Positions 25,113 to 33,869 of a stretch of DNA of 64,000 nt are shown here, one piece after another. Each line of letters starts with the position of its first letter. Positions within the stretch are counted from its first letter, which is position 1. Made by a program: the position numbers and the translations under genes. The DNA is from Phaeodactylibacter xiamenensis (GTDB lineage: Bacteria; Bacteroidota; Bacteroidia; Chitinophagales; Saprospiraceae). Under the pieces are notes generated by a model. It was not told the DNA's origin, searched no databases, and saw only the letters and a program-made list of their open reading frames with translations. The stretch spans positions 1-64,000 of the forward strand of contig NZ_JPOS01000004.1 in assembly GCF_000759025.1 (NCBI RefSeq), written 5' to 3'.

Positions 25113-25682
25113 ATGAACAACCGGAAACTAAACGACAACAAAGTTGCTATTCTGGCAACCGATGGATTTGAACAATCTGAATTGCAGGAGCCCATGAAAG
25201 CCTTAATTTCGGAAGGGGCAACGGTACACATCATCAGCCTTTCAGAGGGACAAATCAGAGGCTGGGAAAAAGGCAACTGGGCGATCACCCCCGTTCATGT
25301 GGATATTGCTGTGGACCGCGCCAATCCGGCAGAATACACTGGTCTGGTTTTACCCGGTGGCGTGATAAATCCGGACAAGCTCCGCCGGTACCCGCACGTT
25401 ACAGACTTCATTAGAGGCTTTGCGGGGCTAAACAAACCGATTGCAGCGATCTGCCATGCACCATGGCTGCTTATTGAAGCCGAATTGGTAAACGGCCGCA
25501 CGGTGACTTCCTTCGAGTCCATACGCACCGACCTGGAAAACGCCGGGGCAAACTGGGTTAATGAAGAGGTTGTGACAGACGGTCTCATCACCACCAGCCG
25601 CAATCCAGGCGATCTTGACGCATTCAGCCATAGATTTATAGAGCAATTGCTTACCGAAACGCCGAGCAGTTCTTCCGTTTAG
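25113..25682 (+). CDS. DJ-1/PfpI family protein
   Basis: This 189-residue protein has the class I glutamine-amidotransferase-like fold. The nucleophilic Cys lies in AAICHAPWLL (about residue 114) with the His directly after it, and the partner Glu is in DGFEQSEL near residue 20. VLPGGVINPD and SRNPGDLDAF match PfpI-type proteins such as YhbO/YraA. Members are described as deglycases or chaperone/stress proteins, and the real activity is debated. A 17-bp-arm perfect palindrome after the gene acts as the terminator. Confidence 0.9.
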   Translation: MNNRKLNDNKVAILATDGFEQSELQEPMKALISEGATVHIISLSEGQIRGWEKGNWAITPVHVDIAVDRANPAEYTGLVLPGGVINPDKLRRYPHVTDFIRGFAGLNKPIAAICHAPWLLIEAELVNGRTVTSFESIRTDLENAGANWVNEEVVTDGLITTSRNPGDLDAFSHRFIEQLLTETPSSSSV

Positions 25683-25717
25683 GGACTGACTTTTTAAAAA
25701 CAACCTAAATTTATCAG

Positions 25718-25751
25718 AAAGGGGCACTCCATGCGCATGGAGTGCCCCTTT
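25718..25751. terminator. Terminator, perfect 34-base palindrome
   Basis: The 17-base arm AAAGGGGCACTCCATGC (25718-25734) is followed at once by its exact complement, ending in TTT. It separates the convergent pfpI-like and scpA genes. Confidence 0.85.
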
Positions 25752-25850
25752 CCTCTTTCAAGCCCAAATAGGCCTTCCTGACTCCGGGAAGGGAGCAATC
25801 CCATCAATACTGGTAATGTATCCCCAGGCCAGGTTCGCCCGCACTAATGA

Positions 25851-26612
25851 TCACTCTTCTTCCTCCGATGCCCGGTATTCCTCCACCCAAAAGTTATTGT
25901 AGCCCAGCCCTACCGTGATTCGGATTTCCTGTAAGTTAAGCAATTCCAGCAGCGCCAGAAAGGTGACAATAGCATGAATCCGATTGCGGCAGGCGCTGAA
26001 AACCTCAGTAAAAGTGGCACGACGCCCACCCTGAATCCGGGAGAAGATGTGTTCCTGCTGCCCTTCTATGGTGTAACTAAACTGCACAATCTGATGTATC
26101 GTCTTGGGGTTGGCATACTCAAAACGCTCCACGATACGCTCAAAGGCACGAAGCAGCTTGAAAAGGGTAACGGATTCCAGCTCCGCATCTACCAGTGCTT
26201 TAGTGGCGATACTGTGCAGTTCTTTGGTGACATTGCCACGGTAGGACTGCTTGGCGCGGCGGGCTTCCATCTGCCGCATTTCCTCCAGTACGCTTTTGAC
26301 GCGTTTGTATTCGATCAGGCGCTGTACGAGCTCCTCCCGGGGGTCTATTTCGTTACCTTCCTCGTCCACCGGCTTGCGGGGGATGAGCATTTTTGCTTTG
26401 ATGCGGCAAAGCGTGGCGGCCACCAGGATAAATTCACTGGCGAGATCGATATTCATCTCTTCCATTTGCCGGATGTAAGCCAGGAAGTCGTCGGTGATTT
26501 TGGCGATAGGAATATCATTGATATCCAGCTCGTCCCGCTCAATGAAGAACAATAACAGATCAAAAGGGCCCTCGAACTGAGGCAATTTTATGGTATAGGA
26601 AGTATCACTCAT
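25851..26612 (-). CDS. scpA: Segregation and condensation protein A
   Basis: This 253-residue protein is the kleisin subunit of the SMC-ScpAB condensin complex that organises and separates the chromosome. The N-terminal part carries the ScpA signature FEGPFDLLLFFIERDELDIN, IAKITDDFLAYI and ASEFILVAATLCRIKAKMLI; the C-terminus has a winged-helix that binds the SMC head (FLALLELLNLQEIRITV). Length fits the family (about 240-260). Its ATG overlaps the end of the Uma2 gene by four bases, so the two are co-transcribed. ScpB is not in the window. Confidence 0.93.
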   Translation of the reverse strand: MSDTSYTIKLPQFEGPFDLLLFFIERDELDINDIPIAKITDDFLAYIRQMEEMNIDLASEFILVAATLCRIKAKMLIPRKPVDEEGNEIDPREELVQRLIEYKRVKSVLEEMRQMEARRAKQSYRGNVTKELHSIATKALVDAELESVTLFKLLRAFERIVERFEYANPKTIHQIVQFSYTIEGQQEHIFSRIQGGRRATFTEVFSACRNRIHAIVTFLALLELLNLQEIRITVGLGYNNFWVEEYRASEEEE

Positions 26613-27193
26613 ATGTTGAATGGAATTTGGGGTTCCATTAAGTTATTTAAGCCGCCATAAATGGCCCGCATGGGAATGCGAATGCCCAGGCTATGTACAG
26701 GAACCTCCCGGTCCAGCCCTATGATCGTCTGCATACGCCAATAGTCTTTGCTTTCGCGAAAAAGCGCATCAACAATGGGTTGATCCTGATCGATGAGCAG
26801 GTATTCCCGGAAAGCAGGAAGGGTCCGGTACTTTCTAAATTTTGCGCCCCGGTCATAAGCAGAAGTCCCATCCGAAAGCACTTCCACGATCAGTACAGGA
26901 TTTAAAATCGCCTGATTTTGGGATGCTAATTCACCGCAAACTACACTCACGTCAGGGTAAACAAAATGATTAACCGCATCCAGGTATACCTTTTGATCGC
27001 TGTTAAAAACCGTACAGGAATCTTGTAGGCGACTGCGTAATTCAAAGTACATATTGCCGGCAATACGATTGTGGTCGATTGACCCACCTGCCATATCCAC
27101 AAGCAGACCGTTGTGATATTCCTGCTTGACCGCTGATTGCTCCTCAGCGGCCAGGTAATCAGAAACCGATAGGTATTTCTCAGGCTGCGGCAT
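26609..27193 (-). CDS. Uma2-family putative endonuclease (DUF820)
   Basis: This 194-residue protein has the Uma2 fold, a PD-(D/E)XK-type nuclease. Visible marks are KQEYHNGLLVDMAGGS at the start of the domain, FVYPDVSVVCG (catalytic Asp), PVLIVEVLSDGTSAYDRG (Glu and following turn) and AKFRKYRTLPAFREYLLID. Uma2 proteins are abundant in cyanobacteria and Bacteroidota and their role is unknown. The gene overlaps scpA by four bases. Its -7 box lies in an inverted arrangement with that of the divergent methyltransferase gene. Confidence 0.85.
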   Translation of the reverse strand: MPQPEKYLSVSDYLAAEEQSAVKQEYHNGLLVDMAGGSIDHNRIAGNMYFELRSRLQDSCTVFNSDQKVYLDAVNHFVYPDVSVVCGELASQNQAILNPVLIVEVLSDGTSAYDRGAKFRKYRTLPAFREYLLIDQDQPIVDALFRESKDYWRMQTIIGLDREVPVHSLGIRIPMRAIYGGLNNLMEPQIPFNI

Positions 27194-27199
27194 TATCGC

Positions 27200-27223
27200 T
27201 ACTTTTGGATTTCTACAAAAGTA
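27200..27223. promoter_or_regulatory. Face-to-face -7 boxes of a divergent promoter
   Basis: TACTTTTG at 27200-27207 (plus strand) and CAAAAGTA at 27216-27223 (TACTTTTG on the minus strand) are inverted copies eight bases apart. Both match TAnnTTTG and lie 33 and 22 bases before the ATGs of the methyltransferase and Uma2 genes. Good -33 elements are missing, so the two promoters may compete or need help. Confidence 0.45.
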
Positions 27224-27240
27224 ACAACTTTAGCGTTGCC

Positions 27241-27951
27241 ATGCCGAACAAAGGAAAACTCTATCTCATTCCCGCCCCGCTTGGAGAAGGCGCAGTACAC
27301 ACACTGCCGCAGCACGTCATTGACATCCTGCACCGGTTGGATATCTTCATTGCCGAGCGTGCCAAGACCGCCCGCCGGTTTATCAAGGAGACCAACCCGG
27401 TAAAGCCCTTCAGTGAGCTGACCTTTTACGAAATTACCAAGCATACGCCCCCCGAAGACCGGCAGCGCTTCCTGGCCGATGCCGAACAGGGCAGGGACAT
27501 CGGGCTGCTCTCCGAGGCTGGCTGCCCGGGCGTCGCTGACCCCGGCGCAATTGTGGTACAAACGGCACATCACCGGGGTATTGAGGTAGTGCCCCTCGTT
27601 GGGCCGTCGTCTATTTTGCTGGGGCTGATGGCCTCCGGCATGAACGGTCAGAACTTTTGCTTCCACGGCTACCTGCCGCCTAAGAAGCCGGAGCTGCAGA
27701 AGGAACTGAAGTTTTTGGAGCAGCGGGTCTTCAAGCATACCCAGACGCAGATTTTCATTGAAACGCCTTACCGGAATATGAGCCTGATTGAAATGGCCAT
27801 CAACACCCTTTCCCCCGATATGCTGTTTTGCATCGCGGCGGACCTTACCTTGCCTACCGAGTATGTGCGTACGCTCACCATTGCGCAGTGGCGCAAGACA
27901 AAGGTGCCGGATTTGCACAAGCGGCCGGCCATTTTTTTGGTAGGGAAGTAG
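27241..27951 (+). CDS. RsmI-like SAM-dependent methyltransferase
   Basis: This 236-residue protein belongs to the tetrapyrrole-methylase fold group that includes RsmI, the 16S rRNA C1402 2'-O-methyltransferase. It shows KLYLIPAPLGEG at the start, IGLLSEAGCPGVADPGA (about residue 88; RsmI has SDAGTPLISDPG), VPLVGPSSILLGLMASG and NFCFHGYLP. It differs from classical RsmI in these motifs and lacks its C-terminal extension, so it is probably the second, RsmI-related paralogue common in Bacteroidota. The ATG at 27241 is chosen; a TTG at 27205 would add 12 residues overlapping the promoter region. Confidence 0.85.
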   Translation: MPNKGKLYLIPAPLGEGAVHTLPQHVIDILHRLDIFIAERAKTARRFIKETNPVKPFSELTFYEITKHTPPEDRQRFLADAEQGRDIGLLSEAGCPGVADPGAIVVQTAHHRGIEVVPLVGPSSILLGLMASGMNGQNFCFHGYLPPKKPELQKELKFLEQRVFKHTQTQIFIETPYRNMSLIEMAINTLSPDMLFCIAADLTLPTEYVRTLTIAQWRKTKVPDLHKRPAIFLVGK

Positions 27952-28018
27952 GGAACTATGACTTTTCTGATTTTGTATTATTTTAAGAGATCTTGCGAAC
28001 CTGTTCAACATTAATACA

Positions 28019-28225
28019 ATGAAAGTACTACTGGACATTGACGATGATAAAGCCATACACCTTTTAGAAGTGCTAAAGGGACTTAACTATGTGCGTACCG
28101 AGCCCCTCAGCGAAGAGAAAGCATCACTTATCAGTGAGCTGAAAGCGGCTGTTTCAGAATTGAAAGATATTAGAGCCGGGAAAAAATCTGCTAACGTCGC
28201 CCAATCTTTCATAAATGAGCTATGA
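28019..28225 (+). CDS. Type II antitoxin, small
   Basis: This 68-residue protein (MKVLLDIDDDKAIHLLEVLKGL ... GKKSANVAQSFINEL, given here in parts) fits the short antitoxins encoded just before RelE/ParE-like toxins in Bacteroidota: an N-terminal beta strand and helix for dimer formation or DNA contact, then a charged helix that would wrap the toxin. The toxin frame starts 11 bases before this stop codon. Since the toxin is interrupted, the antitoxin may be a free-standing relic. Confidence 0.75.
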   Translation: MKVLLDIDDDKAIHLLEVLKGLNYVRTEPLSEEKASLISELKAAVSELKDIRAGKKSANVAQSFINEL

Positions 28226-28544
28226 TGTACTTACTATTTCTGTATTTGAGCGTCAGGCAAAAAAACTAGCTAAGAAGTACCCTTCTCTGTAAACCGACTT
28301 AACCCAATTAGTTAGCCTGCTAAGTGAAAACCCCAAAACCGGTACTTTAATCGCTGAGAATTGCTATAAAATCCGTATGGCAATCAAATCTAAAGGCAAG
28401 GGCAAATCTGGTGGAGCCAGGGTCATCACTTTTGTAACAGTGCTCGATCAATCCGTATACCTCCTTGCCATTTACGACAAATCAGACAAAGCAAACATAT
28501 CGGACAAAGAACTTGAGGAGTTACTGAGCTACATCGAAGATTAG
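28215..28544 (+). pseudogene. RelE/ParE-family toxin with a nonsense codon
   Basis: The ATG at 28215 opens a 110-codon frame with one internal TAA at 28290-28292 (codon 26, after KKLAKKYPSL). Everything after it stays in frame to TAG at 28542-28544 and is typical of the family: NCYKIRMAIKSKGKGKSGG, ARVITFVTVLD, VYLLAIYDKSDKANI. Related toxins have Lys or a similar residue at the stop position, so a single A-to-T change (AAA to TAA) explains the break. The full protein would have 109 residues. Toxins of this type cut mRNA at the ribosome or poison gyrase; the truncated form should be inactive. Confidence 0.85.
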
Positions 28545-28551
28545 CCCTCCA

Positions 28552-30408
28552 TCAATCCACCAGCAACCGCTGCTTTTTCGGGTAGCGTACCGCGTACTTC
28601 AGCGTGCGCTCAGCGGTAGCACCTGCCGGAAGGTTGAAAGACCAGGTGACCGTCCCGGTTGCCTCATCAAGCTTACCGCCTTCATGCCCCAATTGAACCA
28701 CCTTAATATCGTCATCTTTGGGTAGGGGATACTGATCTTCTACCCGCAGTGACACCGGATAGCTATTGGTATTGCGGATGGTGGTTTTCCAGCTGCGCTC
28801 TACGGTTTTATTGCTGCCCAGAAAGCTGGTACGCGATTGATCCCGCACCCGCTCGCGTTTGACGATGATGTCTTCGTCCCGCCCGACAGACAGGGACAGG
28901 GTATCCTCAAAAGCGGCCATATCCAGATAGGTATCGCCCTGATAAGTGCCTTTGAAAAACAGGTTGGCATCTCCATTGAGCAGGCTGTACTGCGACCAAT
29001 CAGTGATTTCGGCAATGAGGTAAGCCTCTTTGGATAGTTTAGGGACGAGGGCATAATGGTAGTTGGCCGGCACTTCGTAAGTCGCCAGGTGCACATCGTA
29101 GGGCTGATGATCTGCCGGGATAGTATAAGGAAGTTCGATTTCGAATTCGGTGCTTGTCGCCCGTTGTTCGATAGCGATAGGGACGGGTGCAGGCTTTTCC
29201 GGTTTTGGGCGGGCTTTCTTACTCCTAACACCCGAAGCCATGCCCATAACCATCACCTCATCCAGCATCATACCCTCCGAGCTTAGGCGCACGTTAACGG
29301 TGCTTCCCCTTACCACCACCTGCTGATTAGCGTATCCGACATAGGAGACCAGCAGTGCCGACTGTCCGGCGGGTATTTCCAGCTCAAAACGCCCTTCCAT
29401 ATCCGTCACTGCTCCGATAGTAGTCCCTTCAACCAGAACTGACGCCCCAATCAGGGGTTCCCCGGTTTCCTGGTCCAGAACGGTCCCGCTCACCCGCTGA
29501 CTGCGGCCACGGTTCGCTGCAGGCTGACGGGCAGGGGGCGCATAGTAGTTGTTGAAGGTAAGGTAATAAGGGCTTAGCCCGGGTTTCACATTGCTCACCG
29601 TAGGATTGCCAGTGGACAGGGTCAGGCGGGTATTCAGCCAGTCCTCCCCGGCATCCTGATACACTTTGGCTTTGTAGTCCAGTGTCAGCGGTTGCTCCGT
29701 ACCCTCCACCCGGATATTGTAAAAGGGGTCCCAGCCAGCCTTGGGCACCACATACTGAAGCTCCACTTCTGCCGGTATGGCTTTGGGGGTGTTCACCACG
29801 ACTTTGACGATGACTTCGGGATCAGCCTCTGATTTGGCGTTTAGCTCCAGGAGTTGATTGCCCAGCCGAACCATCTGCTTTTTATACACGACCGATTGCT
29901 GCCGGATACGCTGCAGGTGCCCCTCAATATCCATTAACCGGGTACGGTACAATAGGGCGGCGCGTTCCAGTTCATCCACCGCTACGCCATCATTGCCGCC
30001 CAGCGATTGGTTTGTCAGGAGCAGGTCACACTCGCGTACATAAACCTGTGACCGGTTGGATAAAGCCTGTAAGCTGTCTCTTAATGCCAGTTGCTGCTCC
30101 TGCAGGACTACAGTCAGGCTATCTGAATCCGCTTCATTCAGGTAGTTGACTTCCTGCGCAATTGAGACAACGGTGACGGACTGATCGATCTTCAGCTGCA
30201 AACTTTCTTCCTGCAATTGGAAGGGCAGTTTTTTGAACAGTAACTGCGTCTCCCCTGCCGGCAATTCAACCGTAGCGGTACGGGTAACCTGCGCGCCCTG
30301 CCGGTAGACAGTGACATGCTCAATTTTGGAACCAACGGTGAGCCCGGACTGAGCGTAGAGGTTGCTCAGCGCACAAAGCAGGATCAGGGAGAGAAAAAGC
30401 GTTTTCAT
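28552..30408 (-). CDS. DUF4139/DUF4140 (MuiA-like) exported protein with carboxypeptidase-regulatory insert
   Basis: This 618-residue protein has a signal peptide (MKTLFLSLILLCALSNLYAQ), a DUF4140 N-terminal domain (KIEHVTVYRQGAQVTRTATV) with a coiled segment at about 95-190, and a DUF4139 beta domain (VELQYVVPKAGWDPFYNIRV onward, ending PAGATAERTLKYAVRYPKKQ). Inserted at about residues 300-390 is a CarboxypepD_reg-like domain (VSGTVLDQETGEPLIGASV, AVTDMEGRFELEIPAG, LLVSYVGYANQQVVV), the same module found at the N-terminus of SusC-type receptors. A Met-rich linker follows. The family has been linked to mucoidy inhibition, with no known mechanism. The gene sits eight bases from the toxin remnant in convergent orientation. 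Confidence 0.85.
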   Translation of the reverse strand: MKTLFLSLILLCALSNLYAQSGLTVGSKIEHVTVYRQGAQVTRTATVELPAGETQLLFKKLPFQLQEESLQLKIDQSVTVVSIAQEVNYLNEADSDSLTVVLQEQQLALRDSLQALSNRSQVYVRECDLLLTNQSLGGNDGVAVDELERAALLYRTRLMDIEGHLQRIRQQSVVYKKQMVRLGNQLLELNAKSEADPEVIVKVVVNTPKAIPAEVELQYVVPKAGWDPFYNIRVEGTEQPLTLDYKAKVYQDAGEDWLNTRLTLSTGNPTVSNVKPGLSPYYLTFNNYYAPPARQPAANRGRSQRVSGTVLDQETGEPLIGASVLVEGTTIGAVTDMEGRFELEIPAGQSALLVSYVGYANQQVVVRGSTVNVRLSSEGMMLDEVMVMGMASGVRSKKARPKPEKPAPVPIAIEQRATSTEFEIELPYTIPADHQPYDVHLATYEVPANYHYALVPKLSKEAYLIAEITDWSQYSLLNGDANLFFKGTYQGDTYLDMAAFEDTLSLSVGRDEDIIVKRERVRDQSRTSFLGSNKTVERSWKTTIRNTNSYPVSLRVEDQYPLPKDDDIKVVQLGHEGGKLDEATGTVTWSFNLPAGATAERTLKYAVRYPKKQRLLVD

Positions 30409-30463
30409 AGCGGTTAAAGTTTTAGGGGATGAGTAAGCCTTTCACCCCCTAAAACTACGCTAA

Positions 30464-31528
30464 TTATTTGGCGGCATCAACCTCATTCACGAAGTCAATC
30501 ACGCCTTTGAAGTAGTTATCGGCATCATCGTACATGGCCCAGTGGGCGCCTTCCGGACAATAATGATAGGAGCCATTGGGCAACTTACCTGCCATCATTT
30601 CCATAAAATCAGGGTCCATGGTATCGTACTCCGCACCTATAGAAAGCGTCGGCACAGTGATTTTAGCGAGGTCCTCTGTCCGGTCCCATTCCTTGAGGGT
30701 GGCATCGCCCACTACGCCAAACTCGCTTGGCCCCTGCATCATGAGGTAAATACCGTAGTTGATGTTGGTCAGGGCGCGGATGACCGGGTCCGGCCATTCC
30801 GCCAGGGGCATGCGCAGTACGTGCTTGGGGTAATAATGCGTCTCTACCAGCTCCAGATAGCGCTCATCCGTGTACTGCCCGGCGGCCTCCAGCTTGCGGA
30901 TTTCCGCCAAAGCATCAGCAGGCAAGCCCGGGGCCAGTTCTTCCTCCGCGTACTTCACGTAGGCGGGGATGGAAGACATCATGTTCGAAATGATAAGCCC
31001 CTTGAGATTTTCCTGGTATTTCAAGGCGTACTCAATGCCCAGAATGCCGCCCCAGCTATGCCCAAGGATGTAGAAATTGTCTTTGTTCAGCCCCAGCGCC
31101 TTGCGCACCTGCTCTACTTCCTCCACAAAGCGGGGGATGTTCCAGAGCGAGGTGTCTTCCGGCTGATCGCTGAAATGAGAGCCCAGCTGATCATAGTAAT
31201 AATATTCGATGCCTTCTTTTGGGAAGTAGCTGTCAAAAACCTCAAAATATTCATGGGTAGCGCCCGGCCCGCCGTGAAGGAGGAGCACTTTTTTGGTCGG
31301 ATTATTGCCCACCCGCTTGGTCCAGACCTGAAATTCGCCGGAAGGGGTATTAATGGTAATACGTTTGGCCCCGCCGCTGATTTTGTCGTCCATACCCGAA
31401 TAATCCAGGTATTGCTCGTAGTCTAGGCCCGGAGTTTCGGTTGGCGCTCCTTCGGCGGATTCGTTGGATGGTGCGGGAGAACAGCCAAACAGCAGGACCA
31501 GCCCCAGCAGCAGTGTTAAGTTTTTCAT
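30464..31528 (-). CDS. Proline iminopeptidase-like alpha/beta hydrolase, lipoprotein
   Basis: This 354-residue protein begins with a lipoprotein signal (LLGLVLLFGCS; Cys about 16) and then an alpha/beta-hydrolase. LLLHGGPGATHEYF supplies the oxyanion region HGGPG, LGHSWGGILG holds the nucleophilic Ser, SIGAEYDTMDPD the catalytic Asp, and GAHWAMYDD the His. The HGGPG and GHSWGG pair with the order of helices is typical of the S33 prolyl aminopeptidase family, which removes N-terminal proline from peptides. The lipid anchor places it in the periplasm or on the outer membrane. It has 55 bases before the DUF4139 gene in the same direction and may share a transcript. Confidence 0.88.
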   Translation of the reverse strand: MKNLTLLLGLVLLFGCSPAPSNESAEGAPTETPGLDYEQYLDYSGMDDKISGGAKRITINTPSGEFQVWTKRVGNNPTKKVLLLHGGPGATHEYFEVFDSYFPKEGIEYYYYDQLGSHFSDQPEDTSLWNIPRFVEEVEQVRKALGLNKDNFYILGHSWGGILGIEYALKYQENLKGLIISNMMSSIPAYVKYAEEELAPGLPADALAEIRKLEAAGQYTDERYLELVETHYYPKHVLRMPLAEWPDPVIRALTNINYGIYLMMQGPSEFGVVGDATLKEWDRTEDLAKITVPTLSIGAEYDTMDPDFMEMMAGKLPNGSYHYCPEGAHWAMYDDADNYFKGVIDFVNEVDAAK

Positions 31529-31705
31529 TTTGTCGTTTGTTTTAATTCACAATAAATATAGGGCATAAACAGCGTTTTCAATAGTTGGTTTTGAAGCTTT
31601 GGATGAGACAGATGAAAAAAATATGGCTTCGGCAGGTATCTTTTGCTGTGTGCGGCAAATAGAGAAAGTGTATCCATTAACAATCACTCCTTCAAACCAG
31701 TTGAC

Positions 31706-32137
31706 ATGATGAATTACAGCATTTCTTACAGCCGCTTATTCACAGGGATTATTCTTACCCTGACCCTTTTCCCTATGATTTCATGCGAGAAGGCGTCTTT
31801 CGTTCCTGCTCTCGAATCCGAGCTTGCTAAGCCTCAAAACCTGGCAGAAGCAGAGCACATGCCCAGGGAAAAAGCGCATACGCAGGATTCCGCTTTCGTT
31901 TTCGATATACAGGAGAGCTACTGTACTCAGGATGGGGTCCACCTGAGTGTTCTCATCGACCGGCCGGAAAACTACAGCTTTAAATGGGCGATCGACGGCA
32001 ACCACGCCGGGCACAACAGTTATACTCCGGGCTGCGTATGCGGAAACACTGCCACCGTTTTTATCACCCGTTTATCAGACGGCATGTCCCTGCGCCAAGC
32101 CATTGACCTGCCTGCATGTGGACCTGACTTCGAATAG
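31706..32137 (+). CDS. Putative lipoprotein, unknown
   Basis: I take the ATG at 31706 (a second ATG follows at 31709), giving 143 residues. The N-terminus has a basic and hydrophobic signal with a lipobox-like end (LTLFPMISC, Cys about 29). The mature part has five Cys, including YCTQDG and GCVCGN, which could form disulfides, and a core with an Ig-like or sandwich look (FSFKWAIDG-type strands). I do not recognise a family. A TTG at 31643 would extend the frame but not the signal. A hairpin shared with the convergent desaturase gene follows. Confidence 0.6.
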   Translation: MMNYSISYSRLFTGIILTLTLFPMISCEKASFVPALESELAKPQNLAEAEHMPREKAHTQDSAFVFDIQESYCTQDGVHLSVLIDRPENYSFKWAIDGNHAGHNSYTPGCVCGNTATVFITRLSDGMSLRQAIDLPACGPDFE

Positions 32138-32158
32138 TACACTTCGCAACCCCAACAA

Positions 32159-32198
32159 AAATGCCCGAAAGCAGTGTCAACCACTACTTCCGGGCATT
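32159..32198. terminator. Bidirectional terminator
   Basis: AAATGCCCG at 32159-32167 pairs with CGGGCATTT at 32190-32198, with a further imperfect inner stem. It has A-rich sequence before and TTATCTTT after, between convergent genes. Confidence 0.75.
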
Positions 32199-32226
32199 TT
32201 ATCTTTCAAGGTAGCAACCTACCGTC

Positions 32227-33300
32227 TTATTTGGCAGGCGTAGCCGGCAAGTCGTTTTCAGCTACGCGTTCTTCCTTGTGCACGCTACCAAAACCATGAA
32301 TGTTTTGGTGGATAAAGTCTTCAGGGAATTCCTCCACTCCCGGAAAGCCCAGGCGAATATCCCGCCCATTGAACGGGATGTAAGCAGTGCCAAAGATGTA
32401 ATCCCAGCACGCCAGTGAAATACCAAAGTTCACACCATACCGGTGTTCTTCAGGAAGATCATAGGAGTGGTGCCAGATATGCATTTCCGGACTATTGAAG
32501 ACTTTCTTCATAAATGGCCCAAGCGCAAATGCTCCCACGGCTATACTTGCAGCCACTGTACCCAACTGAGCAGCCAGGGATGGGTCCTGCAAGAGGTTGA
32601 TATCAAATCCGCCGGTAGCAATAAGCAGTCCAATCAAAGCGCCCAATACACCACCAGTCACATAACCAGGGACCGTAATATTGGAGTGGTTATAGTGGCC
32701 GATAGCCAGCGTAAAAATGTGGATGATAAAGAAATCATACAGACCAATTCCAAGCAGAGCCAGCGGGATGTACTCCAGTGACCGGTAGACCACATTTTCT
32801 ACCCAGTGGTAACGCAGGTGTGCAGCAAAGCCCATCTGCTGAACCGAGTGGTGCACTTTGTGGAACTCCCACAGGAAATCACTGCGATGCAACAACCGGT
32901 GTACCCACCACTGAACGAAGTCACGGACCAGAAAGCCAACCAGTAAGATAAGCCACATGGGCGAAGCATTCAGTGGATTGGAGGCCTGTAAGTCGAAACC
33001 ACCGGTAATGGCTTTGATGCCATCGTTAAACAGGTTGACCACCACGTCCGAAGCCGCATTATAGATAATGAGGGAAAACAGGAAGAAGTTGAAAAACATA
33101 TAAAAGAAGTCCAACCAGAAGTCCTTCCTGAATTTTGGCTGGTCTTTGCGCCAGGGCGTTACCACCTCCAACAGGAAGAAGAAACCTGAAACAATCAGCA
33201 GCCAGTAAAAATAGTTTTGCCACCCCGGGTGGGTGATCTCATCCCACAGATAGCTTGCATAGCCCCTGTAGCCATCAACAAATATATCCCAATACTTCAT
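32227..33300 (-). CDS. Fatty acid hydroxylase / sterol desaturase family protein
   Basis: This 357-residue membrane protein has several hydrophobic helices and the His clusters that hold the di-iron centre: HRLLHRSDFLWEFHKVHHS (about residues 134-152, HxxxH and HxxHH) and HIWHHSYDLPEEHR (about 284-297). The family hydroxylates or desaturates lipids at the inner membrane using oxygen. It is the last gene of the leftward series that begins with the porin at 37727, 34 bases after the cytochrome gene. Its link to sulfur metabolism is unclear; it may only share transcription, or modify membrane lipids or a quinone. Confidence 0.88.
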   Translation of the reverse strand: MKYWDIFVDGYRGYASYLWDEITHPGWQNYFYWLLIVSGFFFLLEVVTPWRKDQPKFRKDFWLDFFYMFFNFFLFSLIIYNAASDVVVNLFNDGIKAITGGFDLQASNPLNASPMWLILLVGFLVRDFVQWWVHRLLHRSDFLWEFHKVHHSVQQMGFAAHLRYHWVENVVYRSLEYIPLALLGIGLYDFFIIHIFTLAIGHYNHSNITVPGYVTGGVLGALIGLLIATGGFDINLLQDPSLAAQLGTVAASIAVGAFALGPFMKKVFNSPEMHIWHHSYDLPEEHRYGVNFGISLACWDYIFGTAYIPFNGRDIRLGFPGVEEFPEDFIHQNIHGFGSVHKEERVAENDLPATPAK

Positions 33301-33334
33301 GACGAATAGTTAAGTTTTTAGTTTACAGATTACA

Positions 33335-33865
33335 TTACAATTCAAGGAGGTACCACTCGATCGCCTCCATGTCCAAGTTGGCACGGCGGCTGGATTCCTC
33401 GGGAGCATAATTGGCGGCCAGGTAATCAAGGATAGCATTTTCCTGGTCGCCCAGGTCCCAGAGTCCCTGCGTCTCCTGCATCCAGACAATCATATTCTTC
33501 CAGCCATCACGGGTAGCTTTATTCTGAGTGACCAACTTGGCAGAATGACAGGCCGTACAGGTAGCCCGAACGGTTTCCCAGCCTTCCGCAGCGATCAGCC
33601 CGGTCTCCAGGTGTATACCATCTTCCACCCGGTCCATATCAGCCGCCTTTTCAGCCATACGCTGTTGCGAGATTTCTACAGGGACTGTTTGAGGGCCGTC
33701 AAACCACCCATTCAAAGCGGGCTGAAACAGGGCAAACAGGAACAAACCGACGACCGCAAAGAAAATAGCGGACACCGTTTGGACAATAAGACCGATGGTA
33801 CCCAGCCACCGCTTTCGGTAGGCTTGTTTTTGCTTTTCGGTCAAATGATCAGGTAGGTGTAACAT
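33335..33865 (-). CDS. Membrane-anchored monohaem cytochrome c (SorB-like)
   Basis: This 176-residue protein has an N-terminal cytoplasmic stretch, one membrane helix (LIVQTVSAIFFAVVGLFLFA, about 27-46), and one haem site CTACH at about residue 105 in RATCTACHSAKLVTQ. The Met ligand is probably in MIVWMQETQG. Directly downstream of a sulfite dehydrogenase (four bases between stop and start) it is the natural electron acceptor, like SorB for SorA, passing electrons toward the oxidase. Identification rests on the haem motif and the neighbour. Confidence 0.85.
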   Translation of the reverse strand: MLHLPDHLTEKQKQAYRKRWLGTIGLIVQTVSAIFFAVVGLFLFALFQPALNGWFDGPQTVPVEISQQRMAEKAADMDRVEDGIHLETGLIAAEGWETVRATCTACHSAKLVTQNKATRDGWKNMIVWMQETQGLWDLGDQENAILDYLAANYAPEESSRRANLDMEAIEWYLLEL

Positions 33866-33869
33866 AATA

